A DNA stretch of 64,000 bases from Planosporangium mesophilum (GTDB lineage: Bacteria > Actinomycetota > Actinomycetes > Mycobacteriales > Micromonosporaceae), in contig NZ_BOON01000032.1 of NCBI RefSeq assembly GCF_016863255.1, forward strand, positions 62,001 to 126,000, given 5' to 3'. A program made the position numbers and the translations under genes. Positions 48,776 through 56,709 of this stretch are shown here, in pieces. The notes under the pieces are model-generated. The model worked only from the letters and a program-made list of their open reading frames with translations. It was not told the DNA's origin and searched no databases. Positions within the stretch are counted from its first letter, which is position 1. Each line of letters begins with the position of its first letter.

Positions 48776-48792
48776 GAAGGAAACTTTTTCAC
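48776..48792 (+). promoter_or_regulatory. Candidate MurR operator overlapping the RpiR ribosome site
   Basis: GAAGGAAACTTTTTCAC lies directly before the RpiR ATG. It shares GAAGGAAAC with the palindrome at 47336-47348 and contains a GAAA-type half-site. AAGGA within it may also serve as the Shine-Dalgarno, so binding could block translation or transcription. Confidence 0.35.
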
Positions 48793-49725
48793 ATGACCTC
48801 CCACGGTGCCGATGCCACCGGCGCCGCGACCGGCGCGAGCGGGAGCACGCCGACCACGGTGAAAGCCCGCGGCCTGCTACCCTCCCTGTCCCCGGCCGAA
48901 CAGCGCGTCGCGCAGGTGGTGATCGCCGAGTCGGCCGGCGTCGCCCAGTTGACGATCACCGAACTCGCCCGGCGGGCGCAGACGTCGGAGACGACGGTGA
49001 TCCGCTTCTGCCGGACGATGGGGTTCGACGGCTATCCGCAGTTGCGCCTGACGCTCGCGACCGAGGCGGGACGGGCCCAGGACGGCGGCGTGTCGGGCAA
49101 GGGGATAGGCAGCGACATCAGCCCGAGCGACGACCTCACCGAGGTGGTCAAGAAGATCACGTTCGCCGACGCCCGGGCCATCGAGGAGACCGCGGCGCAG
49201 CTCGACGTCGCCGTGCTGGAGCGGGTGGTCGACGCCGTCGCGTCGGCCCGGCGGGTCGACATCTACGGCGTCGGGGCCAGCGCCTACGTCGCACAGGACT
49301 TCCAGCAGAAACTGCACCGCATCGGTCGGGTCGCGTACGCCTGGTCGGACCTGCACGTCGCGCTGACCAGCGCCGCACTGCTGGACGAGCGCGACGTCGC
49401 GTTCGGCATCTCGCACACCGGGGCCACGATGGACACCATCGAGGCGTTCGCGGAGGCCGGCCGGCGCGGCGCGCTGACCGTCGCGCTCACCAACTTCCCC
49501 AAGTCGCCGATCACCCGGGTGGCCGACCTCGTCCTCACGACGGCCGCCAGGGAGACCACCTTCCGCTCCGGCGCGATGGCCAGTCGCCTCGCCCAGTTGA
49601 CCGTCGTCGACTGCGTCTTCGTGGGCGTGGCGCAGCGGACGTACCCGCAGACCCGCGCCGCACTCGAGGCCACCTACGAGGCGGTACGGTCCCGGCGGGC
49701 CCGCCCGCAGCGGGAGCGCTGGTGA
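48793..49725 (+). CDS. murR: RpiR-family regulator, MurR-like
   Basis: 310-residue regulator with an N-terminal RpiR helix-turn-helix (LPSLSPAEQRVAQVV, then TITELARRAQTSETTVIRFCRTMG) and a C-terminal SIS sugar-phosphate domain (RRVDIYGVGASAYVAQDFQQKL). Its stop overlaps the murQ start (GTGA). By analogy with MurR it should sense MurNAc 6-phosphate and repress the surrounding genes. ATG at 48793 chosen; a TTG 36 bp earlier is in frame. Confidence 0.85.
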   Translation: MTSHGADATGAATGASGSTPTTVKARGLLPSLSPAEQRVAQVVIAESAGVAQLTITELARRAQTSETTVIRFCRTMGFDGYPQLRLTLATEAGRAQDGGVSGKGIGSDISPSDDLTEVVKKITFADARAIEETAAQLDVAVLERVVDAVASARRVDIYGVGASAYVAQDFQQKLHRIGRVAYAWSDLHVALTSAALLDERDVAFGISHTGATMDTIEAFAEAGRRGALTVALTNFPKSPITRVADLVLTTAARETTFRSGAMASRLAQLTVVDCVFVGVAQRTYPQTRAALEATYEAVRSRRARPQRERW

Positions 49726-50648
49726 CCGGGGTCAGCGACGGACTGGAGTGTCCGCCGACCGAAGAGCGGAATCCGCGGACGGTCAGCATTGACCGGTTGC
49801 CCGCGCTTGACGTCCTCCGGCTGCTCAACGCCGAGGACGCCACCGTGCCCGCCGCGGTCGCGGCGACGCTCCCGTACCTGGCAGAGGCGGTCGACCTGGC
49901 GGTCGCCGCGCTCGCTTCCGGGCACCGGCTGCACTACTTCGGCGCCGGTACCTCGGGGCGCCTCGCCGTGCTGGACTGCGCCGAGCTGCGCCCGACGTTC
50001 GGGCTGGAGCCGGGCCGCGTCGTCGCCCACCTGGCCGGTGGGCCCGCCGCGCTGACCAACCCGTCCGAGGCGGCCGAGGACGACGAGGACGACGGCGCGG
50101 CGGCCGCCGGCTCCGAGGTGGAGGCGGGCGACGTCGCCGTGGGCGTGACCGCCAGCGGGCGGACCCCGTACGTGGCCGGCGCGCTGCGCGAGGCCCGGGC
50201 CCGCGGCGCCGGTACCGTGCTCGTCTCGGCCAACCCCAGGTCACCGCTCGCGCCGCTGGCCGACATCCACGTCGCCTTCGACACCGGGCCGGAGGCGATC
50301 ACCGGCTCGACCCGGCTCAAGGCCGGCACCGCCCAGAAGCTGGTGCTCAACTCGCTGTCGACCGCCGTCATGATCCGGCTCGGCCGGACGTACTCGAACC
50401 TGATGACCGACATGGTCGCCAGCAACCGGAAGCTGCGGGCCCGGCAGGTCCGGATGCTGGCCCAGGCGACCGGCGCGGACTCCGACCTCTGCGCCGCCGC
50501 GCTGGCGGCCGCCGAGGGCGATCCGAAGGTCGCGCTGGTGACGCTGCTGTCATCGGCCACTGTGGATCAGGCCAGGCGAGCCCTCGCCGAGACCGGTGGC
50601 CTGGTCCACCGCGCGCTGCGCTCGGTGACGCCGCCGCCTCTCCCATGA
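49722..50648 (+). CDS. murQ: N-acetylmuramic acid 6-phosphate etherase
   Basis: 308-residue SIS-domain lyase that cleaves the lactyl ether of MurNAc-6-P to GlcNAc-6-P and lactate in the cytosol. It shows the family blocks TEERNPRTVSIDRLP, YFGAGTSGRLAVLDCAELRPTFG, GVTASGRTPYV and VLNSLSTAVMIRLGRTYSNLMTDM. Full length. GTG start coupled to murR. It requires a phosphorylated substrate, yet no MurNAc kinase or PTS gene is visible here. Confidence 0.95.
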   Translation: MTGVSDGLECPPTEERNPRTVSIDRLPALDVLRLLNAEDATVPAAVAATLPYLAEAVDLAVAALASGHRLHYFGAGTSGRLAVLDCAELRPTFGLEPGRVVAHLAGGPAALTNPSEAAEDDEDDGAAAAGSEVEAGDVAVGVTASGRTPYVAGALREARARGAGTVLVSANPRSPLAPLADIHVAFDTGPEAITGSTRLKAGTAQKLVLNSLSTAVMIRLGRTYSNLMTDMVASNRKLRARQVRMLAQATGADSDLCAAALAAAEGDPKVALVTLLSSATVDQARRALAETGGLVHRALRSVTPPPLP

Positions 50649-50699
50649 TCGCGGAAACCCTTCCGGGCGGGGGCCGGAAGGGTTTCCGCGATCATGGGA
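50641..50699. terminator. 26-bp-stem terminator between murQ and the MHS gene
   Basis: Two exact 26-nt arms (50641-50666 and 50674-50699) with a 7-nt loop. The left arm includes the murQ stop codon and CATGATCGCGGAAACCC. It ends 9 bp before the stop of the convergent transporter gene. A degenerate relative is at 55469-55522. Confidence 0.8.
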
Positions 50700-50708
50700 G
50701 AGTTTGGC

Positions 50709-52034
50709 TCAGACCGCCGGGGCCGGTGCGGCGGTACCGCTGACCGACGCCTGGCTCGGCTCGTCCGTGCGTCGCGGCATGAGGACCAGCGCGATCATGG
50801 CGACGACCGCGCAGCCCACGATGTACCAGCTGATCGCGGTGCTCGACCCGGTGCGCTGGTACAGGGCGGCCGCGATCAGCGGGGCGGGTCCACCTGCGAT
50901 CACCGACGCCAGCGCGTACCCCATGCCGGCGCCGCTATAGCGGACGTTGGTGCCGAAGCTCTCCGCGATCAGCGCCGCCTGCGGTCCGTACTGGATGTCG
51001 TGCACGACCAGGGATATCACGATGGCCAGCAGCACCATCCCGGACGAGCGGGTGTTCAGCAGGTGGAAGTACGGGAAGGCGTACAGGCCGGTGCACACGA
51101 TCCCGATGCCGTAGATCAGCTTGCGACCGAAGCGGTCGGACAGGTGGCCGAAGAGCGGGACGCTGATCAGGCCCAGCGCCGCGGCGACGAGGGTGTCGTT
51201 GAGCAGTACGCCGCGCGGGAGCTTGAGTTCCTGGGTGCCGTAGGTCAGCACGTACGTGATGAACAGGTAGAACGGCGCCTGCTCGGACAGCCGCACGAAG
51301 GCGGAGCTGAGGATCTCCCTCGGGTGCTCGCGGAACGCCGCCCACACCGGCTGCCGCACGACCGCCCGCTGCTGCTTGACCTCGACGAAGTCGGGGCTCT
51401 CCAGCACCCGTAGCCGCACGTACAGCCCGATCCCGATCAGGACCACGCTGAACAGGAACGGGATCCGCCACCCCCAGGTGGCGAACGCGTCGCCACTGAG
51501 GTTGCTGAACAGTCGGACCATCCCGGTGGACAACAGCAGGCCGAGCGGGACGCCGAGCTGCGGCATGCTGGCCATCAGTCCGCGGCGGGCTTTCGTGCCC
51601 CACTCCATGGAGAGCAGGACCGAGCCGCCCCACTCGCCACCGACGCCGATGCCCTGCAGCAGGCGCAGCAGGGTCAGCAGGATCGGGGCGGCCACGCCGA
51701 GCGTGGCGTACCCGGGCAGCACTCCCATCAGCGCGGTGGCGATCCCCATCAGCAGCAGGGTGGTGACCAGAGTGGCCTTGCGGCCGATCCGGTCACCGAA
51801 GTGGCCGAAGATGGCGGCGCCGACCGGCCGGGCGGCGAAGCCGACGAACAGGGTGGTGAACGACGCCAGGACGCCGGCGGTGGGTGAGCTGTGCGGGAAG
51901 AACAGCTTCGGGAACACGAGCGCGGCGACCGTTCCGTACAGGAAGAAGTCGTACCACTCGATGGTCGTGCCGACGGTGCTCGCGATGACGGCACGCCGGC
52001 GGTGGACGTGGTGCGGTTGGCTATCGGTCGACAT
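50709..52034 (-). CDS. MHS-family MFS transporter
   Basis: 441-residue 12-helix symporter of the metabolite:H+ family (ProP, ShiA, CitA relatives). It has the opening STVGTTIEWYDFFLYG, the loop 2-3 motif GHFGDRIGRKATLV, LQGIGVGGEWGGSVLL and GHLSDRFGRK in the second half. Substrates in the family include proline/betaine, shikimate and dicarboxylates; the neighbours do not fix the choice. Given the betaine island in this window a quaternary amine is possible but unsupported by position. Confidence 0.88.
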   Translation of the reverse strand: MSTDSQPHHVHRRRAVIASTVGTTIEWYDFFLYGTVAALVFPKLFFPHSSPTAGVLASFTTLFVGFAARPVGAAIFGHFGDRIGRKATLVTTLLLMGIATALMGVLPGYATLGVAAPILLTLLRLLQGIGVGGEWGGSVLLSMEWGTKARRGLMASMPQLGVPLGLLLSTGMVRLFSNLSGDAFATWGWRIPFLFSVVLIGIGLYVRLRVLESPDFVEVKQQRAVVRQPVWAAFREHPREILSSAFVRLSEQAPFYLFITYVLTYGTQELKLPRGVLLNDTLVAAALGLISVPLFGHLSDRFGRKLIYGIGIVCTGLYAFPYFHLLNTRSSGMVLLAIVISLVVHDIQYGPQAALIAESFGTNVRYSGAGMGYALASVIAGGPAPLIAAALYQRTGSSTAISWYIVGCAVVAMIALVLMPRRTDEPSQASVSGTAAPAPAV

Positions 52035-52127
52035 GGCCGCCTCCCACTGGGTCGGCCAGGTGGCCGCTCCACCAGTAGATCTGGATGTTGCGGTTCCGTG
52101 TCGGGCTTGTCAAGAGATCGCGTACCG

Positions 52128-52166
52128 TCGATGCACCCGGACGGGTCACCCGTCCGGGTGCATCGA
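52128..52166 (-). terminator. Terminator hairpin after the coiled-coil secreted protein gene
   Basis: 19-bp arms (TCGATGCACCCGGACGGGT and its complement) with a single-base loop. It begins 18 bp past the stop codon at 52184 and lies upstream of the MHS transporter gene. Confidence 0.8.
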
Positions 52167-52183
52167 CACAGGTCGCCGCGTTT

Positions 52184-53215
52184 CTACTGCACCGAAAGGT
52201 GTACGTGGTTGGTGTGGTCGCCGGACGGGGTGCCGTCACCGTTGCGGTAGGCCCGCCAGCCGGTGGACGGCAGCCAGATCTGGCGGAACCAGATGACGTA
52301 CAGCACCCCGAGGCGTTGGGCGTTGGCCACGTACCAGGCAGCGAGCCGGTTGCCGTAGTCGCGGTCGGCGCCGGTGGCCACGCCGCCGAAGCCGCCAGCC
52401 GAGGCGGCCCAGTCGCAGGCCCGGCCCCGGGGGTGCTCGCCGCCGTCCTCCTGTGGCCGGTAGCAGGATACGAAGTGGTTGAAGCCGGCGGCCTTGGTCT
52501 GCTGGTACGCGTGCAGCGTGCGTGGGGTGAGGCAGCCGGAGGTCGTCGGGTCGTCGGCCGAGCAGGACTCGGGGGCCAGGGTGCCGTCCGCCCGGCGCGG
52601 TACCCCCGTCGGGACGAAGCCGCCGCCGGAGCCCGGCCCGACCACCTTCTGCCCGCCGCCGACCGGGGCGAGGGCCTTCTCGGCGGCCTGCTTGCGCTTG
52701 GCCATCTCCGCGACCTGTGCCTGCTGGACCTTGATCTCGTTGTCCAGCGCGGCCTGCTGGCGACGCTGGGTGGCCGCTGTCTCGTTCAGGCGGCGTAGCT
52801 GCGCGTCGTCGAGCCGGACCCGGGTCTCCAGGGCGGTGGCGCGCTGGAGCAGTCCGGTGGGGGATTCGCTGTCGACGAGGACGGCCAGTCCGCTGACCCG
52901 GCCGCTCTTGTAGGCGCGCGCGGCGACCTCGCCGATCTGGGCGGTGACGTCGGCCATCGCCGCGTCGGTGGCGCGCATCTGCTCGGTGAGCTGCGCCTGG
53001 CGCGCCTTGGACGTCTCCAGCCGGGCCGTGGCGTCGTTGAACCCCTTCGCGGCGGCATCGAGCTGGTCACGCAGGGACACGCCGCCGCCCTCCGGTCCGG
53101 GAGTGGCGGGCTCGGCGCGTACGGGCCCCGCCGGCAGGATTCCGACCAGGACGGCCACGGCGAGCAGGACCGCCAGGGACAGCGTCGAACGGAAACGGAC
53201 GTTGGGCAGGGTCAC
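52184..53215 (-). CDS. Secreted coiled-coil protein with C-terminal extracellular domain
   Basis: 343-residue exported protein. Signal peptide (LSLAVLLAVAVLVGILPAGPVRA), then a long coiled coil (about 50-190) of the kind found in NlpC/P60 or FtsX-partner wall proteins, then a C-terminal ~140-residue domain with two cysteine pairs, ending RNGDGTPSGDHTNHVHLSVQ. That domain resembles the ARB-07466-type C-terminal domains of mycobacterial-like wall proteins. The HxH near the end could hold metal. No NlpC catalytic triad is present. GTG start. A ~120-nt leader may precede it. Confidence 0.8.
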   Translation of the reverse strand: MTLPNVRFRSTLSLAVLLAVAVLVGILPAGPVRAEPATPGPEGGGVSLRDQLDAAAKGFNDATARLETSKARQAQLTEQMRATDAAMADVTAQIGEVAARAYKSGRVSGLAVLVDSESPTGLLQRATALETRVRLDDAQLRRLNETAATQRRQQAALDNEIKVQQAQVAEMAKRKQAAEKALAPVGGGQKVVGPGSGGGFVPTGVPRRADGTLAPESCSADDPTTSGCLTPRTLHAYQQTKAAGFNHFVSCYRPQEDGGEHPRGRACDWAASAGGFGGVATGADRDYGNRLAAWYVANAQRLGVLYVIWFRQIWLPSTGWRAYRNGDGTPSGDHTNHVHLSVQ

Positions 53216-53458
53216 GTACGGATTCCTTCGTCCTCACCGCCTGCTGGCGGGGCCGGAGGGCTTGAGCCGGCGGCGACCAGCCGTGGCCGATCTTCACGGC
53301 CTGGTGACGGTGGTCGGCCCTGACACTAGCCAGCCGTCGGGCAGGCCCCTAACCATCTAATTCATTGCTAAGGAAGTCAGAGGAAAGTCACTACGTAGCA
53401 GGTAAATTACGCACGCTCCGTGCTGCTCTGACTTCGCGGTGTGTCGGATGGACCGCGC

Positions 53459-53854
53459 TCAGCCGAGCGCGGCGACGATGCGGTCGCGGGCGTCGTCCAG
53501 CTTCGCCGCCGGTACGTTGCTGTCGGCCCGGGCGAAGTCGAAATCCTCCAGTCCCCAGGCGGGGAAGACGTGGACGTGGGCGTGCGGTACCTCGAAGCCG
53601 GCGATCACCAGACCGGCACGGGGTGCGTCGAAGGCGCGGCGGACCGCGGCGCCGATCCGGCCGCTGACGACCATGAGGTGGCCCTGCAGGTCGGGTTCGA
53701 TCGTCGTCCAGTCGTCGACCTCCTGCCGCGGTACGACGAGGGTGTGCCCGGGGGTGATCGGGGCGATGGTCAGGAAGGCGACCACCCTGTCGTCGGTCCA
53801 GACGAACCGGCCCGGCAGCTCGCCGTTGATGATCTTCGTGAAGAGCGTCGGCAT
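53459..53854 (-). CDS. HIT-family protein (histidine triad)
   Basis: 131-residue nucleotide hydrolase/transferase of the HIT family with [32 protein letters not shown] and the triad HAHVHVFP. Probably acts on adenosine nucleotide conjugates. The ATG at 53854 lacks a clear ribosome site; a longer in-frame extension overlaps the divergent DsbA-like gene and is rejected. Confidence 0.92.
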   Translation of the reverse strand: MPTLFTKIINGELPGRFVWTDDRVVAFLTIAPITPGHTLVVPRQEVDDWTTIEPDLQGHLMVVSGRIGAAVRRAFDAPRAGLVIAGFEVPHAHVHVFPAWGLEDFDFARADSNVPAAKLDDARDRIVAALG

Positions 53855-53943
53855 GGCGTGATTGTGCCGGGTGCGCGCACGCGACGCGGTCCCGGCCGAC
53901 CCCGGTTGCGGCCGGGACGGCCGGCAGGCGGAAGCTGATAGGG

Positions 53944-54555
53944 ATGCTGCGCTACTACTTCGACGTCGTGTGCCCGTACAGCTACCTCCTGATGCCCGAG
54001 GTGGAGGCCGCCGAGGACGCCGGTATCCCCGTGGAGTGGGTACCGTTCGAGCTGCGCCCCGCACCCGCCGAGTTGCCCGAGCCGCGGGGCAAGTACATCC
54101 GCGATCACTGGCGTGACCACGTGTACCCGCTCGCCCTCGCCTACGGCATCGAGATCCACGTCCCGGTGTACCAGCCGCGTTCGACGCTGTCGCTGGCCGC
54201 GTGCCTGTGGGCGCAGGACGAGGGTGCCGGCCGGGCCTGGCGGGAGGGGGTGCAGCGCGCCTTCTTCATCGAAGGTCGCGACGTCAACGACGAACGCACG
54301 CTGCGCCGCGTCGCCGTCGAGAGCGGGCTGAGCCCCGACGGCGCGATCGCCGCGGCGTGGGAGCCGGAGAGGCAGGCCCGCCTGCGGAGCCTCCGTGAGG
54401 AGGCCTCGGCGATCGGGGTGCAGGGCGTACCCTCGCTCGCCGTCGACGACAAGCTCGTGTTCTTCGGGGCTCCGCCGCCCGGGCGGGTCGCCACCGCGCT
54501 CGACGGATGGGACGGCGACGCGGCGGACCTGGCCGCCAGGCTACGGGCGGTCTGA
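53944..54555 (+). CDS. DsbA-family thioredoxin-fold oxidoreductase (FrnE/HCCA-isomerase-like)
   Basis: 203-residue cytosolic protein. It begins [15 protein letters not shown], with CPYS at the active-site position (a single Cys rather than CxxC), a helical insertion, and the cis-proline loop [12 protein letters not shown]. This is the FrnE / 2-hydroxychromene-2-carboxylate isomerase branch of the DsbA family. The lone Cys favours isomerase or glutathione-transferase-like chemistry over disulfide exchange. Transcribed divergently from the HIT gene. Confidence 0.85.
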   Translation: MLRYYFDVVCPYSYLLMPEVEAAEDAGIPVEWVPFELRPAPAELPEPRGKYIRDHWRDHVYPLALAYGIEIHVPVYQPRSTLSLAACLWAQDEGAGRAWREGVQRAFFIEGRDVNDERTLRRVAVESGLSPDGAIAAAWEPERQARLRSLREEASAIGVQGVPSLAVDDKLVFFGAPPPGRVATALDGWDGDAADLAARLRAV

Positions 54556-54590
54556 CACGCCTGCCGCCCGGCTACGGGCGGTGAGTGGGA

Positions 54591-55421
54591 TCAGGCGGTG
54601 GCCGAGGTCGCGCCGCTGAGCCGGATCAGCTCCGGGAGGGCCACGCCGAGCGGCGCGTCCACGGTGACCGCGGCGTAGCGGTCGCCGCGGGTCGGGCCCT
54701 GGTTGACGATCGCAATCGGGATGCCGAGCTTCGCGGCCCGCAGTACGAACCGGTGCCCGGACATCACCGTCAACGACGACCCGAGTACGAGCAGCACGCG
54801 CGCGCTCTGTACCAGATCGAAGCAGGTCTGTACCCGGTCGGCCGGTACGGTCTCGCCGAAGAAGACGACGTCCGGCTTCAACATGCCGCCGCACAGTTCG
54901 CAGTCGACCGTCCGGAACCCCTCGACGTCGGAGTCCCGCAGGTCCACGTCGCCGTCCGGGTTGACGGCGGTGACCCGCGCGTCGAACTCCGGGTTCGCCT
55001 CGTGCAGCCGGCGCTCCAACTCCTCCCGGGAGAGCCTGTCGCCGCAGATGAGGCAGGTGACCCGGGCCAGGTTGCCGTGCAGTTCGACGACGTCCCGGGC
55101 GCCACCGGCCTGATGGAGGCCGTCCACGTTCTGGGTCACCACGCCGGCCAGCAGGCCGCGCCGTTGCATGTCCGCCACCGCGCGGTGTCCCGCGTTCGGG
55201 TCGGCCCGGGCGATGGTCCGCCAGCCGAGGTGGCTGCGGGCCCAGTACCGCTGCCGTGCGGCAGCGTCGCCGGTGAAGGTCTGGTACGTCATCGGGGTGT
55301 TCCGGCGCATCGACCCGCTGGGTCCCCGGTAGTCCGGGATCCCGGACTCGGTCGACAGTCCCGCCCCGCTGAGCACCATGACGCCACCGCGCGCCACGTA
55401 CTCCGCCAGCTTCTCGATCAC
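54591..55421 (-). CDS. NAD-dependent protein deacetylase (sirtuin)
   Basis: 276-residue Sir2 enzyme. It carries the NAD-binding [31 protein letters not shown], the catalytic His in ELHGNL and two cysteine pairs for zinc (CLIC and CELC, about 75 residues apart). [12 protein letters not shown] and [11 protein letters not shown] close the Rossmann fold. GTG at 55421 is chosen since upstream sequence has no coding character. Likely removes acyl groups from metabolic proteins. Convergent with the DsbA-like gene. Confidence 0.93.
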   Translation of the reverse strand: MIEKLAEYVARGGVMVLSGAGLSTESGIPDYRGPSGSMRRNTPMTYQTFTGDAAARQRYWARSHLGWRTIARADPNAGHRAVADMQRRGLLAGVVTQNVDGLHQAGGARDVVELHGNLARVTCLICGDRLSREELERRLHEANPEFDARVTAVNPDGDVDLRDSDVEGFRTVDCELCGGMLKPDVVFFGETVPADRVQTCFDLVQSARVLLVLGSSLTVMSGHRFVLRAAKLGIPIAIVNQGPTRGDRYAAVTVDAPLGVALPELIRLSGATSATA

Positions 55422-55468
55422 GCATCCATGCTGCCTCACCGCGGTGGGCAGCCCACGAATCCTCCAGC

Positions 55469-55522
55469 ATGATCCTGGAAACTTTTCCGGGTTCCAACGC
55501 GGAACGTCTCCGTGATCACGGC
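55469..55522. repeat. Degenerate copy of the intergenic palindrome at 50641
   Basis: CATGATCCTGGAAACTTTTC at 55469 (23-nt comparison through 55491) matches 19 of 23 positions of the arm at 50644-50666, and the far side (CGGAACGTCTCCGTGATCAC) resembles its second arm. The stem is now imperfect. It lies between the sirtuin gene and a small hypothetical gene. Confidence 0.55.
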
Positions 55523-55530
55523 GGCCGTTT

Positions 55531-55728
55531 CTAGGCGGCGTTCCGGTAGGCCGGGGGTGGAGAGGACCACGGGCCGGCGATCGGTCGCGTGGCCTGGGCC
55601 TCCTCGTCGTCACCGTGGCCGCTGATCTCCACGACGACCTCCTCGCCGGCCCACGTCACGCGTACCGCGCACGGCCAGAGCATCTCGGTCGGGTCCATCC
55701 GGAACGTGTTGCCGCCTTCTGAAGCCAT
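55531..55728 (-). CDS. Small hypothetical protein
   Basis: 65-residue frame with normal codon use: a segment MDPTEMLWPCAVRVTWAGEEVVVEIS of beta character, an acidic GHGDDEEAQ and a Pro-rich tail. ATG at 55728 follows GGGTGGCAC; a 103-codon form starting further up is also possible. I do not recognise the family. It lies between sirtuin and the MerR gene, all on the same strand. Confidence 0.5.
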   Translation of the reverse strand: MASEGGNTFRMDPTEMLWPCAVRVTWAGEEVVVEISGHGDDEEAQATRPIAGPWSSPPPAYRNAA

Positions 55729-55845
55729 GTGCCACCCATCGGCCCCCGGTGGTGGTGGCTGAGGCTTCCCGGCGATCGGGCCCGATCGGCGGATGACCGG
55801 TGGCCGGTCGGCGGACGGGTCTGCAGCCCCGCCCACCATGATCCG

Positions 55846-56586
55846 TTACAGGTTGCGCTCGGCGTACACCCGCATGGCGTCACGCACGAACTCCGCCGTG
55901 CCGGCACCGTGCCGGTCGTAGTTCGCCGTGAACCGCGGGTCGGCGACGTACATCTCGCCCAGCCCGATCACGTACTCCTTCGTCGGGTTCATCGTGATCG
56001 ACAGCCAGTCGACGTGACGCCGGACGATCTCCTGCACCTCGTCGCCGTCAACGGCCGTACCCGCCAGGTACGCCGTGCCGTAGTCCTTCGCGATGTCGAG
56101 ATGCCGCTGCTGGTACGCCTTCTTCTCGGCGTCGCTGAGCGAGCGCCACCAGCGGTCGGCCTTCTCGTACGCCTTGCGGCCCCAGCGCTCGGTCACCTCC
56201 TGCTCGTACCGGCTGTGGTCGAACCCGTCGAACACCTCCTCCGCCATCAGTTGCTCACCTCCTTCCGTCTTCCGCAGGGTCGTCTTCACCGACTCGATCT
56301 GCCGCCCGATCCGCTCGCGCTCCTGCTCCAGCAGCGCCAGATGGGTGCGCAGCGCGGCGACGGTGTCCCGCTGCCCGTCGAGCACCTCGGCGATGGCCGG
56401 CAGTCCGAGACCGAGGTCCCGCAGCAGCAGGATCCGCTGCAGCCGGACCAGGCGGTCCTGGTCGTAGTACCGATACCCGTTGCCGCCGATCCGGCTCGGT
56501 TCGAGCAGCCCGACCTGGCCGTAGTGGCGTAGCGTGCGACTGGTGGTACCGGCCAGGCGCGCGATCTCCTGGATCGACCACTCCAT
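55846..56586 (-). CDS. MerR-family regulator with TipAS-type ligand domain
   Basis: 246-residue TipAL-like activator. The N-terminal MerR helix-turn-helix (SIQEIARLAGTTSRTLRHYGQVGLL) is followed by a long dimer coiled coil (about 75-115) and a C-terminal TipAS domain (WGRKAYEKADRWWRSLSDAEKK, YVADPRFTANYDRHGAGTAEFVRDAM). TipAS proteins trap thiopeptide antibiotics; in this copy the usual capture cysteine is not seen, so ligand binding may be non-covalent. Its promoter shows a MerR-type 19-bp spacer with palindrome, indicating autoactivation. Confidence 0.92.
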   Translation of the reverse strand: MEWSIQEIARLAGTTSRTLRHYGQVGLLEPSRIGGNGYRYYDQDRLVRLQRILLLRDLGLGLPAIAEVLDGQRDTVAALRTHLALLEQERERIGRQIESVKTTLRKTEGGEQLMAEEVFDGFDHSRYEQEVTERWGRKAYEKADRWWRSLSDAEKKAYQQRHLDIAKDYGTAYLAGTAVDGDEVQEIVRRHVDWLSITMNPTKEYVIGLGEMYVADPRFTANYDRHGAGTAEFVRDAMRVYAERNL

Positions 56587-56629
56587 CGCTCACTCCCTCT
56601 CGACCGTTGGCGCCCTCGTCGGTGCTTCC

Positions 56630-56660
56630 AGGCTAGAAGTTGACGTGACGTCAACGTCAA
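56630..56660 (-). promoter_or_regulatory. MerR-type promoter with 19-bp spacer and palindromic operator
   Basis: On the minus strand a -35 TTGACG (56660-56655) and a -10 TAGCCT (56635-56630) are separated by exactly 19 bp. The spacer holds GTTGACGT-g-ACGTCAAC (56639-56655). This is the layout MerR activators need in order to realign the promoter elements. Confidence 0.8.
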
Positions 56661-56709
56661 GCCGCGACGGCGGGAGCCCTAGGATCGGCCTCGACCGGGA
56701 GGTGAGGAC

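Noticed and set aside
42166-50648. A nagZ or MurNAc kinase gene inside the salvage locus
   Set aside because: Every gene in the interval is accounted for by other families. No GH3 or sugar-kinase motifs are present on either strand.
53216-53400. c-di-AMP (ydaO-type) riboswitch
   Set aside because: Gene context would fit, but the conserved blocks of the aptamer could not be found by eye. A covariance search is required before calling it.
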